Shown here: piece after piece, positions 7,533-15,430 of the stretch
Layout: each line of letters begins with the position of its first letter
Position numbering within the stretch: position 1 is the stretch's first letter
From: Amycolatopsis acididurans
GTDB taxonomy: Bacteria > Actinomycetota > Actinomycetes > Mycobacteriales > Pseudonocardiaceae
Assembly (NCBI RefSeq): GCF_012328925.1
Contig: NZ_JAAXLS010000001.1
Coordinates: forward strand, 434,001 to 498,000
Length of the DNA stretch: 64,000 nucleotides
Reading direction: 5' to 3'
Notes under the pieces: model-generated
Seen by the model: the letters and a program-made list of their open reading frames with translations, nothing else
What the model was told of the DNA's origin: nothing
The model's database searches: none
Translations under genes and position numbers: made by a program

Positions 7533-8444
7533 TTAGAGGTTCAGGAGGTCGGCGGTGCGGGTTACGGTCGCCGCGTGGCGCAGGTGCGCGGCGTCGACGA
7601 GCATCCCGTCCAGCCCGGTCGCGCCCCGGCCCTGCGCCTCCGCCTCCCGGTAGGCGGCGACCAGCCGGCGCGCATGCTCGATTTCGGCCGGGGTTGGTGC
7701 GAACGCCGAGTTCGCCACCTCCACCTGCGCCGGGTGGATGGCCCACTTTCCGACGTACCCCATCGCGGCCGCGCGGTCGCACGCCGTGCGGTAAGCCCCG
7801 GTGTCCCTGTAGTTCGGGAACGGCGCGTCGATCGCGTCGATCCCCGCCGAGCGCGCCGCGACGATCACGCGGGCGCGCGCGTAGTGCCACAGATCGCCCG
7901 GATAGTCGACCAACGGATCGAAGTTGGTGTCCACCCGCGCGCCCTGGGACGCGGAGAAGTCCCCGGCGCCGAAGATCACCGCCTCCAGCCGGTCGCTCGC
8001 GCGCACGATCTCGCCGACGTTCTCCAGCCCCTCGGTCTCCTCGATGAGCACCTCGAGCCCGATCCGCTCGTCCAGCCCGAGCGTCTGTTCCAGCTGGGTC
8101 AGCAGCACATCGACCCACCACACGTCCCTGGCCTTGCGGACCTTCGGCACGATGATCACGTCCAGCGCCTCCCGCGCCTCGGTGACCACCTCGATGACGT
8201 CGCCATACGCCCAGCGCGTGTCGACGCCGTTCATCCGGATGGCCCGCGTGGTGCGGCCCCAGTCCAGTTCCCGCAACGCACGCGCCGCCTTGCCCCGCGC
8301 CTTTTCCCGTTCGGCCGGGGCGCAGGCGTCCTCCAGGTCGAGGAACACAAGATCCGCCCCGGCCGCCGCGGATTTGGCGAACATCCAGTCGTTGCTCGCG
8401 GGGGTGGCGAGTTCGGACCGCCTCGGCCGCACCGGCCTGGCCAT
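7533..8444 (-). CDS. CoA ester lyase, HpcH/HpaI-CitE family
   Basis: 303 residues, a TIM-barrel aldolase of the citrate lyase beta/malyl-CoA lyase group. Visible features: RSELATPASNDWMFAKSAA, the acidic metal-site strand DLVFLDLEDACAPAEREKAR, IIVPKVRK, LEVLIEETEGLENVGEIV (Mg-binding Glu) and VIFGAGDFSASQGARVDTNF (Mg-binding Asp), ending in KWAIHPAQVEVAN. It would cleave a beta-hydroxyacyl-CoA, for instance malyl- or citramalyl-like, to acetyl-CoA and an oxo acid (family knowledge). The ATG overlaps the stop of the CoA-transferase gene (ATGA), so the two act in sequence: activate, then cleave. Confidence 0.88.
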   Translation of the reverse strand: MARPVRPRRSELATPASNDWMFAKSAAAGADLVFLDLEDACAPAEREKARGKAARALRELDWGRTTRAIRMNGVDTRWAYGDVIEVVTEAREALDVIIVPKVRKARDVWWVDVLLTQLEQTLGLDERIGLEVLIEETEGLENVGEIVRASDRLEAVIFGAGDFSASQGARVDTNFDPLVDYPGDLWHYARARVIVAARSAGIDAIDAPFPNYRDTGAYRTACDRAAAMGYVGKWAIHPAQVEVANSAFAPTPAEIEHARRLVAAYREAEAQGRGATGLDGMLVDAAHLRHAATVTRTADLLNL

Positions 8445-9646
8445 CAGATCACTCCTTTCGCGGTCAGCTCACCGATCTCGTCGTCACCGAGACCGAGCAG
8501 GCCGCGGTAGACCTCGTCGTTGTGCTCGCCGACGCGGGGGCCGAGGTGGTCGATGCGGCCCGGCGTCGCCGAAAATCGCGGCACCGGTGCCTGCACGCGC
8601 ATCGAGCCCAGTTCGTCGTCCGCGATGCGGGGGAACGTGCCGCGAGCGGCCAGATGCTCGTCGGCGACGAGCTGTTCGGCGTTGTACACCGGCGCGGCGG
8701 CGACCTCGGCCTCCTCGAACACGGTCATCGCGTCGTCGAGGGTGCGCTCGGCGACCCAGTCCGCGACCACCTTGTCGATCTCGGCCGCGTTGCGCAGCCG
8801 TTGCTGGGCCTCGGCGAAGCGGGGATCCTCGGTGAGATCGGCGCGGCCCACGGCGCGCAGCGCCCGCATCGCGATGGTGGGGGCGCTGCCCGACATCGCG
8901 AGCCAGTGCCCGTCCTTCGTGCGGTACACGTTGCGGGGAGCGCTGATGTCCCACCGGTTCCCGGTGCGGCCCGGCACCCTGCCGAGCTGGTCGTAGGTCA
9001 GCACGGGCTGCTCGATCAGCCTCGCCAGCGGTTCGACCAGGTTCACGTCGATCAGCTGGCCCGGTCCCTTGTGGACGTCGCGGTGGTAGAGCGCCATCAT
9101 CACCGCGAACGTCGCGTTCAGTGCGGCCACCCCGTCGGCGAGCATGAACGAGGGCAGCGTGGGCGGGCCGTCGGGTTCGCCGGTGAGATGGGCGAACCCG
9201 CTCATCGCCTCGCCCAACGTGCCGAACCCCGGCCGGTCGCTCTTCGGGCCGCCCGCGCCGTAGCCGGTGACGTGCACCATGACCAGCCGCGGGTTGATCC
9301 GGGCCAAGCTGGGATGGTCCAGCTCCCATCTGGCCAATGTGGACTGACGGAGATTGATGACCAGTACGTCCGCGTCCGCCGCCATCCGCCGCAGCAGCGC
9401 GCGACCTTCGGGAAGCCGGAAATTCAGGGTGACCGACTTCTTGTTGCGGCCAAGGCTCTTCCACATCAGGCCCACGCCGTCGCGCTGCGCGCCCCATTGG
9501 CGCACCGGATCGCCCGGCCCCGGTTGTTCGATCTTGATCACGTCGGCGCCGAACTCGCCGAGCCAGGTCGCGACCAGCGGCCCGGCCGCGAGCGTCGCGG
9601 CGTCGATCACCTTGAGCCCGGCCAGCGGGCCGGTATCACCTGTCAT
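8444..9646 (-). CDS. Family III CoA-transferase (CaiB/BaiF)
   Basis: 400 residues, full length for a single family III CoA-transferase. N-terminal GLKVIDAATLAAGPLVATWL and GADVIKIEQPGPGDPVRQW; the catalytic Asp lies in GPGQLIDVNLVEPLARLIEQ. It moves CoA from a donor thioester to an organic acid. ATG 9644-9646 follows GGAGGGTGGCA; an upstream GTG at 9652 lies too close to the ribosome site. It overlaps the end of the MFS gene by 11 bp and the lyase start by 1-4 bp, giving a tight operon. Acid substrate unknown. Confidence 0.88.
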   Translation of the reverse strand: MTGDTGPLAGLKVIDAATLAAGPLVATWLGEFGADVIKIEQPGPGDPVRQWGAQRDGVGLMWKSLGRNKKSVTLNFRLPEGRALLRRMAADADVLVINLRQSTLARWELDHPSLARINPRLVMVHVTGYGAGGPKSDRPGFGTLGEAMSGFAHLTGEPDGPPTLPSFMLADGVAALNATFAVMMALYHRDVHKGPGQLIDVNLVEPLARLIEQPVLTYDQLGRVPGRTGNRWDISAPRNVYRTKDGHWLAMSGSAPTIAMRALRAVGRADLTEDPRFAEAQQRLRNAAEIDKVVADWVAERTLDDAMTVFEEAEVAAAPVYNAEQLVADEHLAARGTFPRIADDELGSMRVQAPVPRFSATPGRIDHLGPRVGEHNDEVYRGLLGLGDDEIGELTAKGVI

Positions 9647-10934
9647 TGCCACCCTCCACCACTGCGTTGGCCCGTGCCGGTCCCGCCACCTGGACGCGCG
9701 GGGCGCTGCGCATCCCGATGCCCCACGCCAGCGCCCCGATCAGCGCGAGCCCGGCGGCCAGCGCGAGCGGGGCGAAGAACGAACCGGTGGCGTAGGCGAC
9801 GGCGCCCGTCACGATCGGCCCGAGAATGCCGCCGACGTTGCCCAGCGCGTTGACGAAACCCGTCGCCGATCCCGTCAGGTTCAGCGCGCGCATGATGTCC
9901 TGGGTGGCCGCCCACACCGCGCCGTTCGCTGTGATGATCCCCGCGGTCGAGACCGACAGGCACACGATCGCGACCGCGGCCGACGAGGCGAGGGCGGTGC
10001 CGATGATCGCCAGCGCGGCGACCATCCCGCCCACCAGCACGAGCTTGCGCGCGTTCAAAGTGGACACTCCCCGGCGCAGCGCGAGATCGGACAGCCGTCC
10101 GCCCAGGATCCCGCACACGAACGCCACGGCCCACGGGATCGAGGTCGCGAAGCCGGAACCGAGCACGGTCATGTGCCGGTCCTGCACGAGATAACTCGGC
10201 AGCCAGGTGATGAACGTGTAGAGGATGTAGAGCAGGCAGAAGTATCCGGCGGTGATCGCCCAGATGTCACGGTGCCGCACGATTTCGCTCCACCGTGCGC
10301 GGCCGTCCTGCTTCGGTGGTTCCTGGTCGCGCAGGATGAGCTGCCGCTCGCGATCGCTGAGCCGGGTGTCGTCGAGCGGATGCCGGTACCACGCGTACCA
10401 GATCGCCGCGACCAGCAGGGACAGCACACCGGTGGCGATGAAGGCGGCCTGCCAGCCGAACCCGCTCACCAGGTAGGCCAATCCCGGTGGGCCGACGGCC
10501 GAACCGAGCGCGACGCCGGAGATGAACATACTGCTGCCGGTCGCGCGTTCGGATTTCGGCAGCCAGTCCGCGAGCGTGCGGATCGCCGCCGGGGCGAACG
10601 GCGCCTCGCCGATGCCGAGCAGCAGCCGCGGGCCGAACAGGGCGCCGGCCGAGCGCACGAGTGTGGTGAGCAAGCTCGACACCGCCCACACCAGCAGCGC
10701 CAGCGAGTACAGCACCCGGATCCGGATGCGGTCCACGAGCATGCCGGCGGGCAGGTTGAGCAGGGTGTAGGTCCAGGTGAAACTGGACAGCAGCAGTCCC
10801 ATCACCGCGGCGTTGGTGTGGAACTCCTTGGTGAGCACCGGTGCGGCGATGGAGAGGTTGACCCGGTCGATGTAGGCGATGGCGGTGATGATCAGGACGA
10901 ACGTCGCGACCAGCCATCGACGTCGATCTTTCAC
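9636..10934 (-). CDS. MFS permease, ACS (anion:cation symporter)-like
   Basis: 432 residues, about 12 predicted membrane helices. RRRWLVATFVLIITAIAYID and RVNLSIAAP at helix 1 and the GPRLLLGIGEAPFAPAAIRT loop are typical of the anion:cation symporter subgroup (phthalate, galactonate, glucarate permeases), suggesting uptake of an organic acid. GTG 10932-10934 follows a strong GAGGAGGAAACA ribosome site; any longer reading frame runs through the LacI gene. It lies 41 bp after LacI and overlaps the CoA-transferase, so import and CoA activation are coupled. Confidence 0.88.
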   Translation of the reverse strand: MKDRRRWLVATFVLIITAIAYIDRVNLSIAAPVLTKEFHTNAAVMGLLLSSFTWTYTLLNLPAGMLVDRIRIRVLYSLALLVWAVSSLLTTLVRSAGALFGPRLLLGIGEAPFAPAAIRTLADWLPKSERATGSSMFISGVALGSAVGPPGLAYLVSGFGWQAAFIATGVLSLLVAAIWYAWYRHPLDDTRLSDRERQLILRDQEPPKQDGRARWSEIVRHRDIWAITAGYFCLLYILYTFITWLPSYLVQDRHMTVLGSGFATSIPWAVAFVCGILGGRLSDLALRRGVSTLNARKLVLVGGMVAALAIIGTALASSAAVAIVCLSVSTAGIITANGAVWAATQDIMRALNLTGSATGFVNALGNVGGILGPIVTGAVAYATGSFFAPLALAAGLALIGALAWGIGMRSAPRVQVAGPARANAVVEGGNDR

Positions 10935-10975
10935 TGTTTCCTCCTCACACTTCGTTGTGCCGGACGGGTTTTCGT

Positions 10976-12055
10976 TCAGGATCGAGGCGGTGCGGTCGAA
11001 CCGGCGGGGAGCAGGTGCGGGGTGACGAGGTGGGCTCCGGGGCGCGGTCCGGCTTTTCCGGAGTGGCGGGAATCCAGGCCCTTGATCAGGAGTTCGGCCG
11101 CGCGGCGGGCGAGGCCGGCATAGTCCACCTGGATCGTGGTCAGCGGCGGATTGGCCAGCGCGAACCACTGCGGATCGCCGTAGACCACCAGCGACAGGTC
11201 CTCGGGCACCCGGCGCCCGTCGGCCCAGACCGCCTGCGCGGCGCCGACCGACAGCGAACCACCGCCGACGACGAGCGCGGTGACGTCGGTGGCGAGCAGT
11301 TCCCGCGCGGCCGCCTGGCCGTTTTCCCTGGTGGGTTCCCGTAACCGGATCTCCATGGCGGACGGGTCGAGACCGGCCAGCGTCATGCCGCGCCGGACAC
11401 CGCGCAACCGGACGGCGCCGTTGGACAGCTCCTCGGGTGTGCCCAGGTAGCCGATCGCGGTGTGCCCGAGGGCCGCGAGGTGCAGCACGCTCTCGACCAT
11501 CACCTGCTCGTCGTCGCTGAACACGCCCGGCGCCTCGATGCCGGAGGCGCGGTGCAGTTCCACCACGGGCAGTTCGCCGAGCAGGCGCCGGGTCTCGTCG
11601 AGCACGCCGGTGGTGGGGGAGATGACCAGTCCCGCGATCCGGCTGGCGACCAGCTCCCGCAACTGGCGCAGTTCCTGCCGGGGATCGTTGCCGGTGACGG
11701 TGAGGATCATCTGGGTGCCGTCCGCCGACAGCAGCCGGGCGCATTCGGCGGCGACGGCGGAGTAGGCGGGTGTGTCCACGTAGGGGATCACGAAGCCGAC
11801 GAACGCGCGGCTGGTGTTGGCCGAAAGCGCCCTGGCGATCCGGTTCGCGACGTAACCACGGGACTCGGCGTGCGCCCGGATCCGCTCGGCCAGCTCCGGC
11901 CGCACGGCGGAACTGCCGTTGAGGGCACGGGACACCGTCGCCGTGGAGACGCCGAGTTCCCGGGCGAGGTCGACGACACCGACGGAGGCGGCACGGCCGG
12001 TGGAGTTGCCGCGTTGGGTGGTCGCGGTGGTGCGCCGCCGGGATTGTTCGGCCAT
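10976..12055 (-). CDS. LacI family transcriptional regulator
   Basis: 359 residues. The N-terminal LacI helix-turn-helix and hinge are clear: VGVVDLARELGVSTATVSRA, LNGSSAVRPELAERIRAHAE, RGYVANRIARALSANTSRAF; a periplasmic-binding-protein-like effector domain follows (VGFVIPYVDTPAYSAVAAEC). ATG 12053-12055 sits 7 bp after GGCGGAGG; an in-frame TTG two codons earlier is less likely. Two LacI-type palindromes lie just upstream (12076-12111), so autoregulation and control of the downstream MFS/CoA operon are expected. The effector is probably an organic acid or its CoA-pathway intermediate (inference). Confidence 0.9.
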   Translation of the reverse strand: MAEQSRRRTTATTQRGNSTGRAASVGVVDLARELGVSTATVSRALNGSSAVRPELAERIRAHAESRGYVANRIARALSANTSRAFVGFVIPYVDTPAYSAVAAECARLLSADGTQMILTVTGNDPRQELRQLRELVASRIAGLVISPTTGVLDETRRLLGELPVVELHRASGIEAPGVFSDDEQVMVESVLHLAALGHTAIGYLGTPEELSNGAVRLRGVRRGMTLAGLDPSAMEIRLREPTRENGQAAARELLATDVTALVVGGGSLSVGAAQAVWADGRRVPEDLSLVVYGDPQWFALANPPLTTIQVDYAGLARRAAELLIKGLDSRHSGKAGPRPGAHLVTPHLLPAGSTAPPRS

Positions 12056-12075
12056 GATCAAGCCTCCGCCGTTTT

Positions 12076-12111
12076 GAAAACGTTTTCACGGGGAAATGTA
12101 AGCGTTTACAG
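12076..12111. promoter_or_regulatory. Two LacI-family operators
   Basis: TGAAAACGTTTTCA at 12076-12089 is a perfect 14-bp palindrome with the central CG typical of LacI/GalR operators. TGTAAGCGTTTACA at 12098-12111 is a second, near-perfect site. Their centres are 22 bp apart, two helical turns, which favours cooperative binding. They lie 20-56 bp upstream of the LacI start and almost certainly serve this regulator. Confidence 0.8.
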
Positions 12112-12220
12112 TGTCCGATATTTCGATTCTGGCATTCGCCGAGGTGGCCGGTCAACAGGCGCGCTTGGTTCGCCGGAAGATGACCACGTGTTATGCGGCG
12201 GCCGGTATGCGGTCGCGGCA

Positions 12221-12480
12221 GAGCGCCGATGGGTTCGTGGGCGATGGCCGCGGAGTGGCGGTGTGCCCGACCGCGGCGGGCCGCGGCCGCGGAGTGGCGG
12301 TGTGCCCGGGCATCGGCCCCGGGAAGCGCCGATGCCCGGTGCGCGGTTGTCGGGAGGACGCCCGGCGGGCTCGGCGCGACAGCCGCGGAGTGGCGGTGTG
12401 CCCGGGCATCGGCCCCGGGAAGCGCCGATGCCCAGTGCGCGACCCCCGGGAGAGCGCCGATGCCCGGTGCGGTCGTGGCA
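12221..12480. repeat. Intergenic direct repeats with embedded hairpins
   Basis: In the 654-bp gap between LacI and the MHS permease, the string GCCGCGGAGTGGCGGTGTGC occurs three times (from about 12247, 12286 and 12382). Two of the copies run on into GGGCATCGG-CCCCGGGAAGCG-CCGATGCCC, a 9-bp-arm hairpin (12308-12337, 12404-12433), making near-identical repeats of about 60 bp. AGCGCCGATGCCC recurs near 12454, and a degenerate form lies at 12221. No coding signal is convincing here. These look like REP-type extragenic elements. Confidence 0.75.
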
Positions 12481-12609
12481 TCGCCGACGTGGCCCGCGCG
12501 CGGGCGCCGGTCTGCTCGGCGGTGGCCGCCGGATCGCGCCCACATGCTCGGCACACGCCCCCGGAAGCCATACGTCGCCGGCAGGGTCCGCTGACCGAAC
12601 CGGGCGTTT

Positions 12610-12630
12610 GGCGGCCGACCTCCGGCCGCC
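12610..12630. promoter_or_regulatory. 21-bp inverted repeat upstream of the MHS permease
   Basis: GGCGGCCG and CGGCCGCC are perfect 8-bp arms around ACCTC, 80 bp before the permease start. It could be an operator for an unlinked regulator or a hairpin; no neighbouring regulator gene suggests which. Confidence 0.35.
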
Positions 12631-12709
12631 GATAGTCGGCGGACGCGACGACCGCCGGGCTTCTCCCGTACCCGGCGGAGCGCGCCCCGCCCGAGTTCAG
12701 GAGGCTCCC

Positions 12710-14017
12710 ATGACGGCCCCCGCACGACCACACAGCCAGCCCGCCCGCGCGACGTTCGCCGGCTGGCTCGGCACGGCCATCGAGTACTACGACTTCGCGA
12801 TCTACGGGTCCGCGGCGTCGGTATTGTTCACCAAGATCTTCTTCCCGGCGACCGATCCGGTCGTCGGCACGCTCGTCTCCCTGTCGAGTTTCGGCGTCGG
12901 CTACGTCGCCCGCCCGCTCGGCGGCCTGCTCTTCGGCCACCTCGGCGACCGGATCGGCCGCAAGTCGATCCTGGTCACCACGTTGACGATGATGGGTATC
13001 TCGACCGTGCTGATCGGCCTGCTGCCGACCTACGCCACGATCGGCATCGCCGCCCCCATCCTGCTCGTGATCCTGCGCATCGTGCAGGGTGTGTCGCTCG
13101 GCGGTGAGTACAGCGGCGCCGCGCTGATGACCGTCGAACACGCCGGGCGGCAACGGCGCGGGTTGTTCAGCGGTCTGATGAACACCGGCACCGCGGCGGG
13201 CATGATTCTCGCCAACGCGATCTTCCTGCTGATCACCCGGCTGCCCGAGGACCAGCTGCTGTCCTGGGGCTGGCGCATCCCGTTCCTGTTCAGCGCCCTG
13301 CTCGTCGGGGTCGGCATGCTCATCCGGCTCACCCTGCAGGAGAGCCCGGAGTTCGCCGACGTCAAGGACGAGGGCGAGGTCCGCAGGCTCCCGCTGGTCG
13401 AGGTGCTGCGCGCCTGCGGCGGCCGGGTGCTGCTGGTGACGCTCGGGACCGTCGGCGCCGGGATCGTGTTCACCATGGCCACGGTCTTCTCGCTCACCTA
13501 CGGCAAGACCGAACTGCACATGAGCACCTCCGCGATGCTCGGCGTGCTGCTGCCCGCCGCGGTGGCGATCATCGTGACCATCCCGTTGTACGGGCGGCTC
13601 TCCGACCGCATCGGCGAGCGGCCGCTGTTCCTCGCCGGCGCCGCGTCGATGATCGTCACCCCGTTCGTCTGGTTCGCGTTGCTGAGCACCGGAAACTACG
13701 GCCTGATGGTGCTCGGCTTCGTGCTCCTGTTCGTCGGATACGCCGCGAACTACGCGGTGTTCCCGGTGTTCTTCTCCCAGGTCTTCCCGATTTCGCTGCG
13801 CTTCAGCGGAATGTCGATCGGCTTCACCGTCGGCACGATCGCCGGCAACGCGTTCGCACCGACGATCGGCGCGGCGCTGCTCGACGCCACCGGCGGCTGG
13901 ACCATGATCGCGGTCTACATGGCGGGCGCCGCGCTGATCAGCCTGATCGCCGGGTTCTTCCTGCGGGAGAACGCGCCGGTGCGCGGCGGGGTCGTGGCCT
14001 CGGAGGTCGCGGCATGA
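12710..14017 (+). CDS. MHS-family MFS transporter (organic acid:H+ symporter-like)
   Basis: 435 residues and 12 membrane helices. GWLGTAIEYYDFAIYGSAAS at helix 1, GGLLFGHLGDRIGRKSILV in the first cytoplasmic loop and RIVQGVSLGGEYSGAALMTV are hallmarks of the metabolite:H+ symporter family (shikimate, citrate, proline/betaine). ATG 12710 follows CAGGAGGCTCCC. It overlaps the next gene (ATGA), heading an operon with an LLM oxidoreductase and the molybdenum hydroxylase, and so probably imports their substrate. A second MHS transporter lies at 43609-44916. Confidence 0.88.
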   Translation: MTAPARPHSQPARATFAGWLGTAIEYYDFAIYGSAASVLFTKIFFPATDPVVGTLVSLSSFGVGYVARPLGGLLFGHLGDRIGRKSILVTTLTMMGISTVLIGLLPTYATIGIAAPILLVILRIVQGVSLGGEYSGAALMTVEHAGRQRRGLFSGLMNTGTAAGMILANAIFLLITRLPEDQLLSWGWRIPFLFSALLVGVGMLIRLTLQESPEFADVKDEGEVRRLPLVEVLRACGGRVLLVTLGTVGAGIVFTMATVFSLTYGKTELHMSTSAMLGVLLPAAVAIIVTIPLYGRLSDRIGERPLFLAGAASMIVTPFVWFALLSTGNYGLMVLGFVLLFVGYAANYAVFPVFFSQVFPISLRFSGMSIGFTVGTIAGNAFAPTIGAALLDATGGWTMIAVYMAGAALISLIAGFFLRENAPVRGGVVASEVAA

Positions 14018-14994
14018 GAATCGGTCTGCGGGTGCCGCCGTGCGCACCGCTGCCCGAACTCGCCGAGTTCGTCCGGGAGGTGGAGGCCGCGGGTTTCGAC
14101 GAAGCGTGGTTTCCCGACTCCCAGCTGTTGTGGCGGGACGTGTTCGCGGTCGCGGCGACCGCGGGCATGGCCACTTCGCACCTCACCATCGGCACCGCGG
14201 TCACGAACGTCGTGACCCGGCATCCCGCCGTCGTCGCCTCGGCCGCCCGTACGGTGGCCGAGGCGGCACCCGGCCGGTTCGTGCTCGGGGTCGGGGTGGG
14301 CAACAGCTCGGTCGGGCCGGTGGGGCTGGCGCCATCGAAGCAGGCCGGGCTGCGCTCCGGGATCGCAGTCGTCCGGGAGCTTCTCGACGGGCACAAGGTC
14401 GATTTCGCCGGGGTGAAGGCGAAACTGCGGGACCCGGTGGCGGTTCCGGTGCACATCGCGGCGAGCGGGCCGCGCAATCTCCGCCTCGCCGGGGAGATCG
14501 CCGACGGGGTCATCCTGCTGTCCGGGATTTCCCCCGGACCACTCGCCGCGGCCCTGGCCGCAGTGCAGTCCGGTGTGGACAGCGCGGGCCGGGCGCCCGT
14601 TCCGGCCACCGTATCGGCGTTCTGCCGGGTGACCGACGACATCGAGCGTGATGCCAGGGACCTCAAGCCGATCTGCCTCACCATCGCGGGCAACGGTGGC
14701 GCGGCGTTCTTCGCGAAGGCCGGCATCCACGTCGAGGTGCCGGACCGGTTGCCCGAGGTGTACCCGGATCTGGTGCACGCCGAGTCCTGGCCCGCCGCCG
14801 TCGAGGCCTGCGATCCCTACGTCGGCGACGAAGCGGTCGTCGCCTTCGCGCGGCAGTTCTGCCTGTTCGGCACCCTCGGGGAAATCTCGGCGCGGCTCAA
14901 GGAAGTGGCCGACGCCGGTGTGGCGTCGGTACTGCTGCAGCACGTCGGCTCCTACGACCTCCCACGCGATCTCCTGGAAGTCGCCCATGGGTGA
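14014..14994 (+). CDS. LLM-class (F420 or flavin) oxidoreductase
   Basis: 326 residues, bacterial luciferase-like TIM barrel of the methylenetetrahydromethanopterin reductase subgroup, many of which use F420 in actinobacteria. Features: MRIGLRVPPCAPLPELAEF, EAAGFDEAWFPDSQLLWRDV, LTIGTAVTNVVTRHPAVVAS, GRFVLGVGVGNSSVGPVGLA and PVHIAASGPRNLRLAGEIAD. The start overlaps the permease stop (ATGA) and its end overlaps the 2Fe-2S subunit by 8 bp, so the three-gene hydroxylase unit is made together with it. Substrate unknown. Confidence 0.85.
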   Translation: MRIGLRVPPCAPLPELAEFVREVEAAGFDEAWFPDSQLLWRDVFAVAATAGMATSHLTIGTAVTNVVTRHPAVVASAARTVAEAAPGRFVLGVGVGNSSVGPVGLAPSKQAGLRSGIAVVRELLDGHKVDFAGVKAKLRDPVAVPVHIAASGPRNLRLAGEIADGVILLSGISPGPLAAALAAVQSGVDSAGRAPVPATVSAFCRVTDDIERDARDLKPICLTIAGNGGAAFFAKAGIHVEVPDRLPEVYPDLVHAESWPAAVEACDPYVGDEAVVAFARQFCLFGTLGEISARLKEVADAGVASVLLQHVGSYDLPRDLLEVAHG

Positions 14995-15430
14995 GCACCG
15001 TCTGGTGGTGAACGGCGAGACGGTCTCCGTCGACGTGCGAGGCTTGCGGTCGCTGGCTGACGTGCTGCGGAACGACCTGGGCCTGACCGCGAACAAGATC
15101 GCGTGCGGGCGCGGGGAATGCGGCGCGTGCACCGTGCTGATCGGCGGCGAGCCGAGGATGGCATGCACGACCCCGGCCGTCCTGGTGCGCGAGGAAGTGG
15201 AGACCAGCGAGGGGCTGGCGCAGGAGAGCGCGGACCTGCGCCGGTCCTTCGCCGACCACGGCGCGTTCCAATGTGGATTCTGCACGCCCGGGCAGGTCGT
15301 GCACGCCGTCGCGCTGCTGCGCGGGGGGATCCGGGACGCCGGGCAGGTGCGGCACGCGTTGTCCGGCAACATCTGCCGCTGCACCGGATATCAGGCCATT
15401 GTGGACTGTGTACTGGAGCAACAGTCATGA
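14987..15430 (+). CDS. 2Fe-2S subunit of a molybdenum hydroxylase (CoxS/XdhC-type small subunit)
   Basis: 147 residues. Two [2Fe-2S] cluster motifs are complete: the plant-type ferredoxin set in CGRGECGACTVLIGGEPRMA-C and the helical-domain set in CGFCTPGQVVHAV with NICRCTGYQAIVD. It passes electrons from the molybdopterin site to FAD in xanthine-oxidase-family enzymes. The start lies within the previous gene (8-bp overlap) and its stop overlaps the fused large subunit (ATGA), so the stoichiometric complex is encoded as small subunit plus one fused chain. Confidence 0.93.
   Translation: MGEHRLVVNGETVSVDVRGLRSLADVLRNDLGLTANKIACGRGECGACTVLIGGEPRMACTTPAVLVREEVETSEGLAQESADLRRSFADHGAFQCGFCTPGQVVHAVALLRGGIRDAGQVRHALSGNICRCTGYQAIVDCVLEQQS

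Noticed and set aside
5841..8510. Very long plus-strand open frame opposite the LLM monooxygenase and CoA-ester lyase
   Set aside because: Product is His/Arg/Gly-rich without domains and mirrors real minus-strand genes; a typical high-GC shadow frame. The same holds for long antisense frames at 13915-15384, 15391-19218 and 42049-44973.
12221..12480. Possible insertion-sequence remnant or attachment site
   Set aside because: No transposase or integrase fragment and no target duplications; repeats and hairpins fit REP-type elements better.
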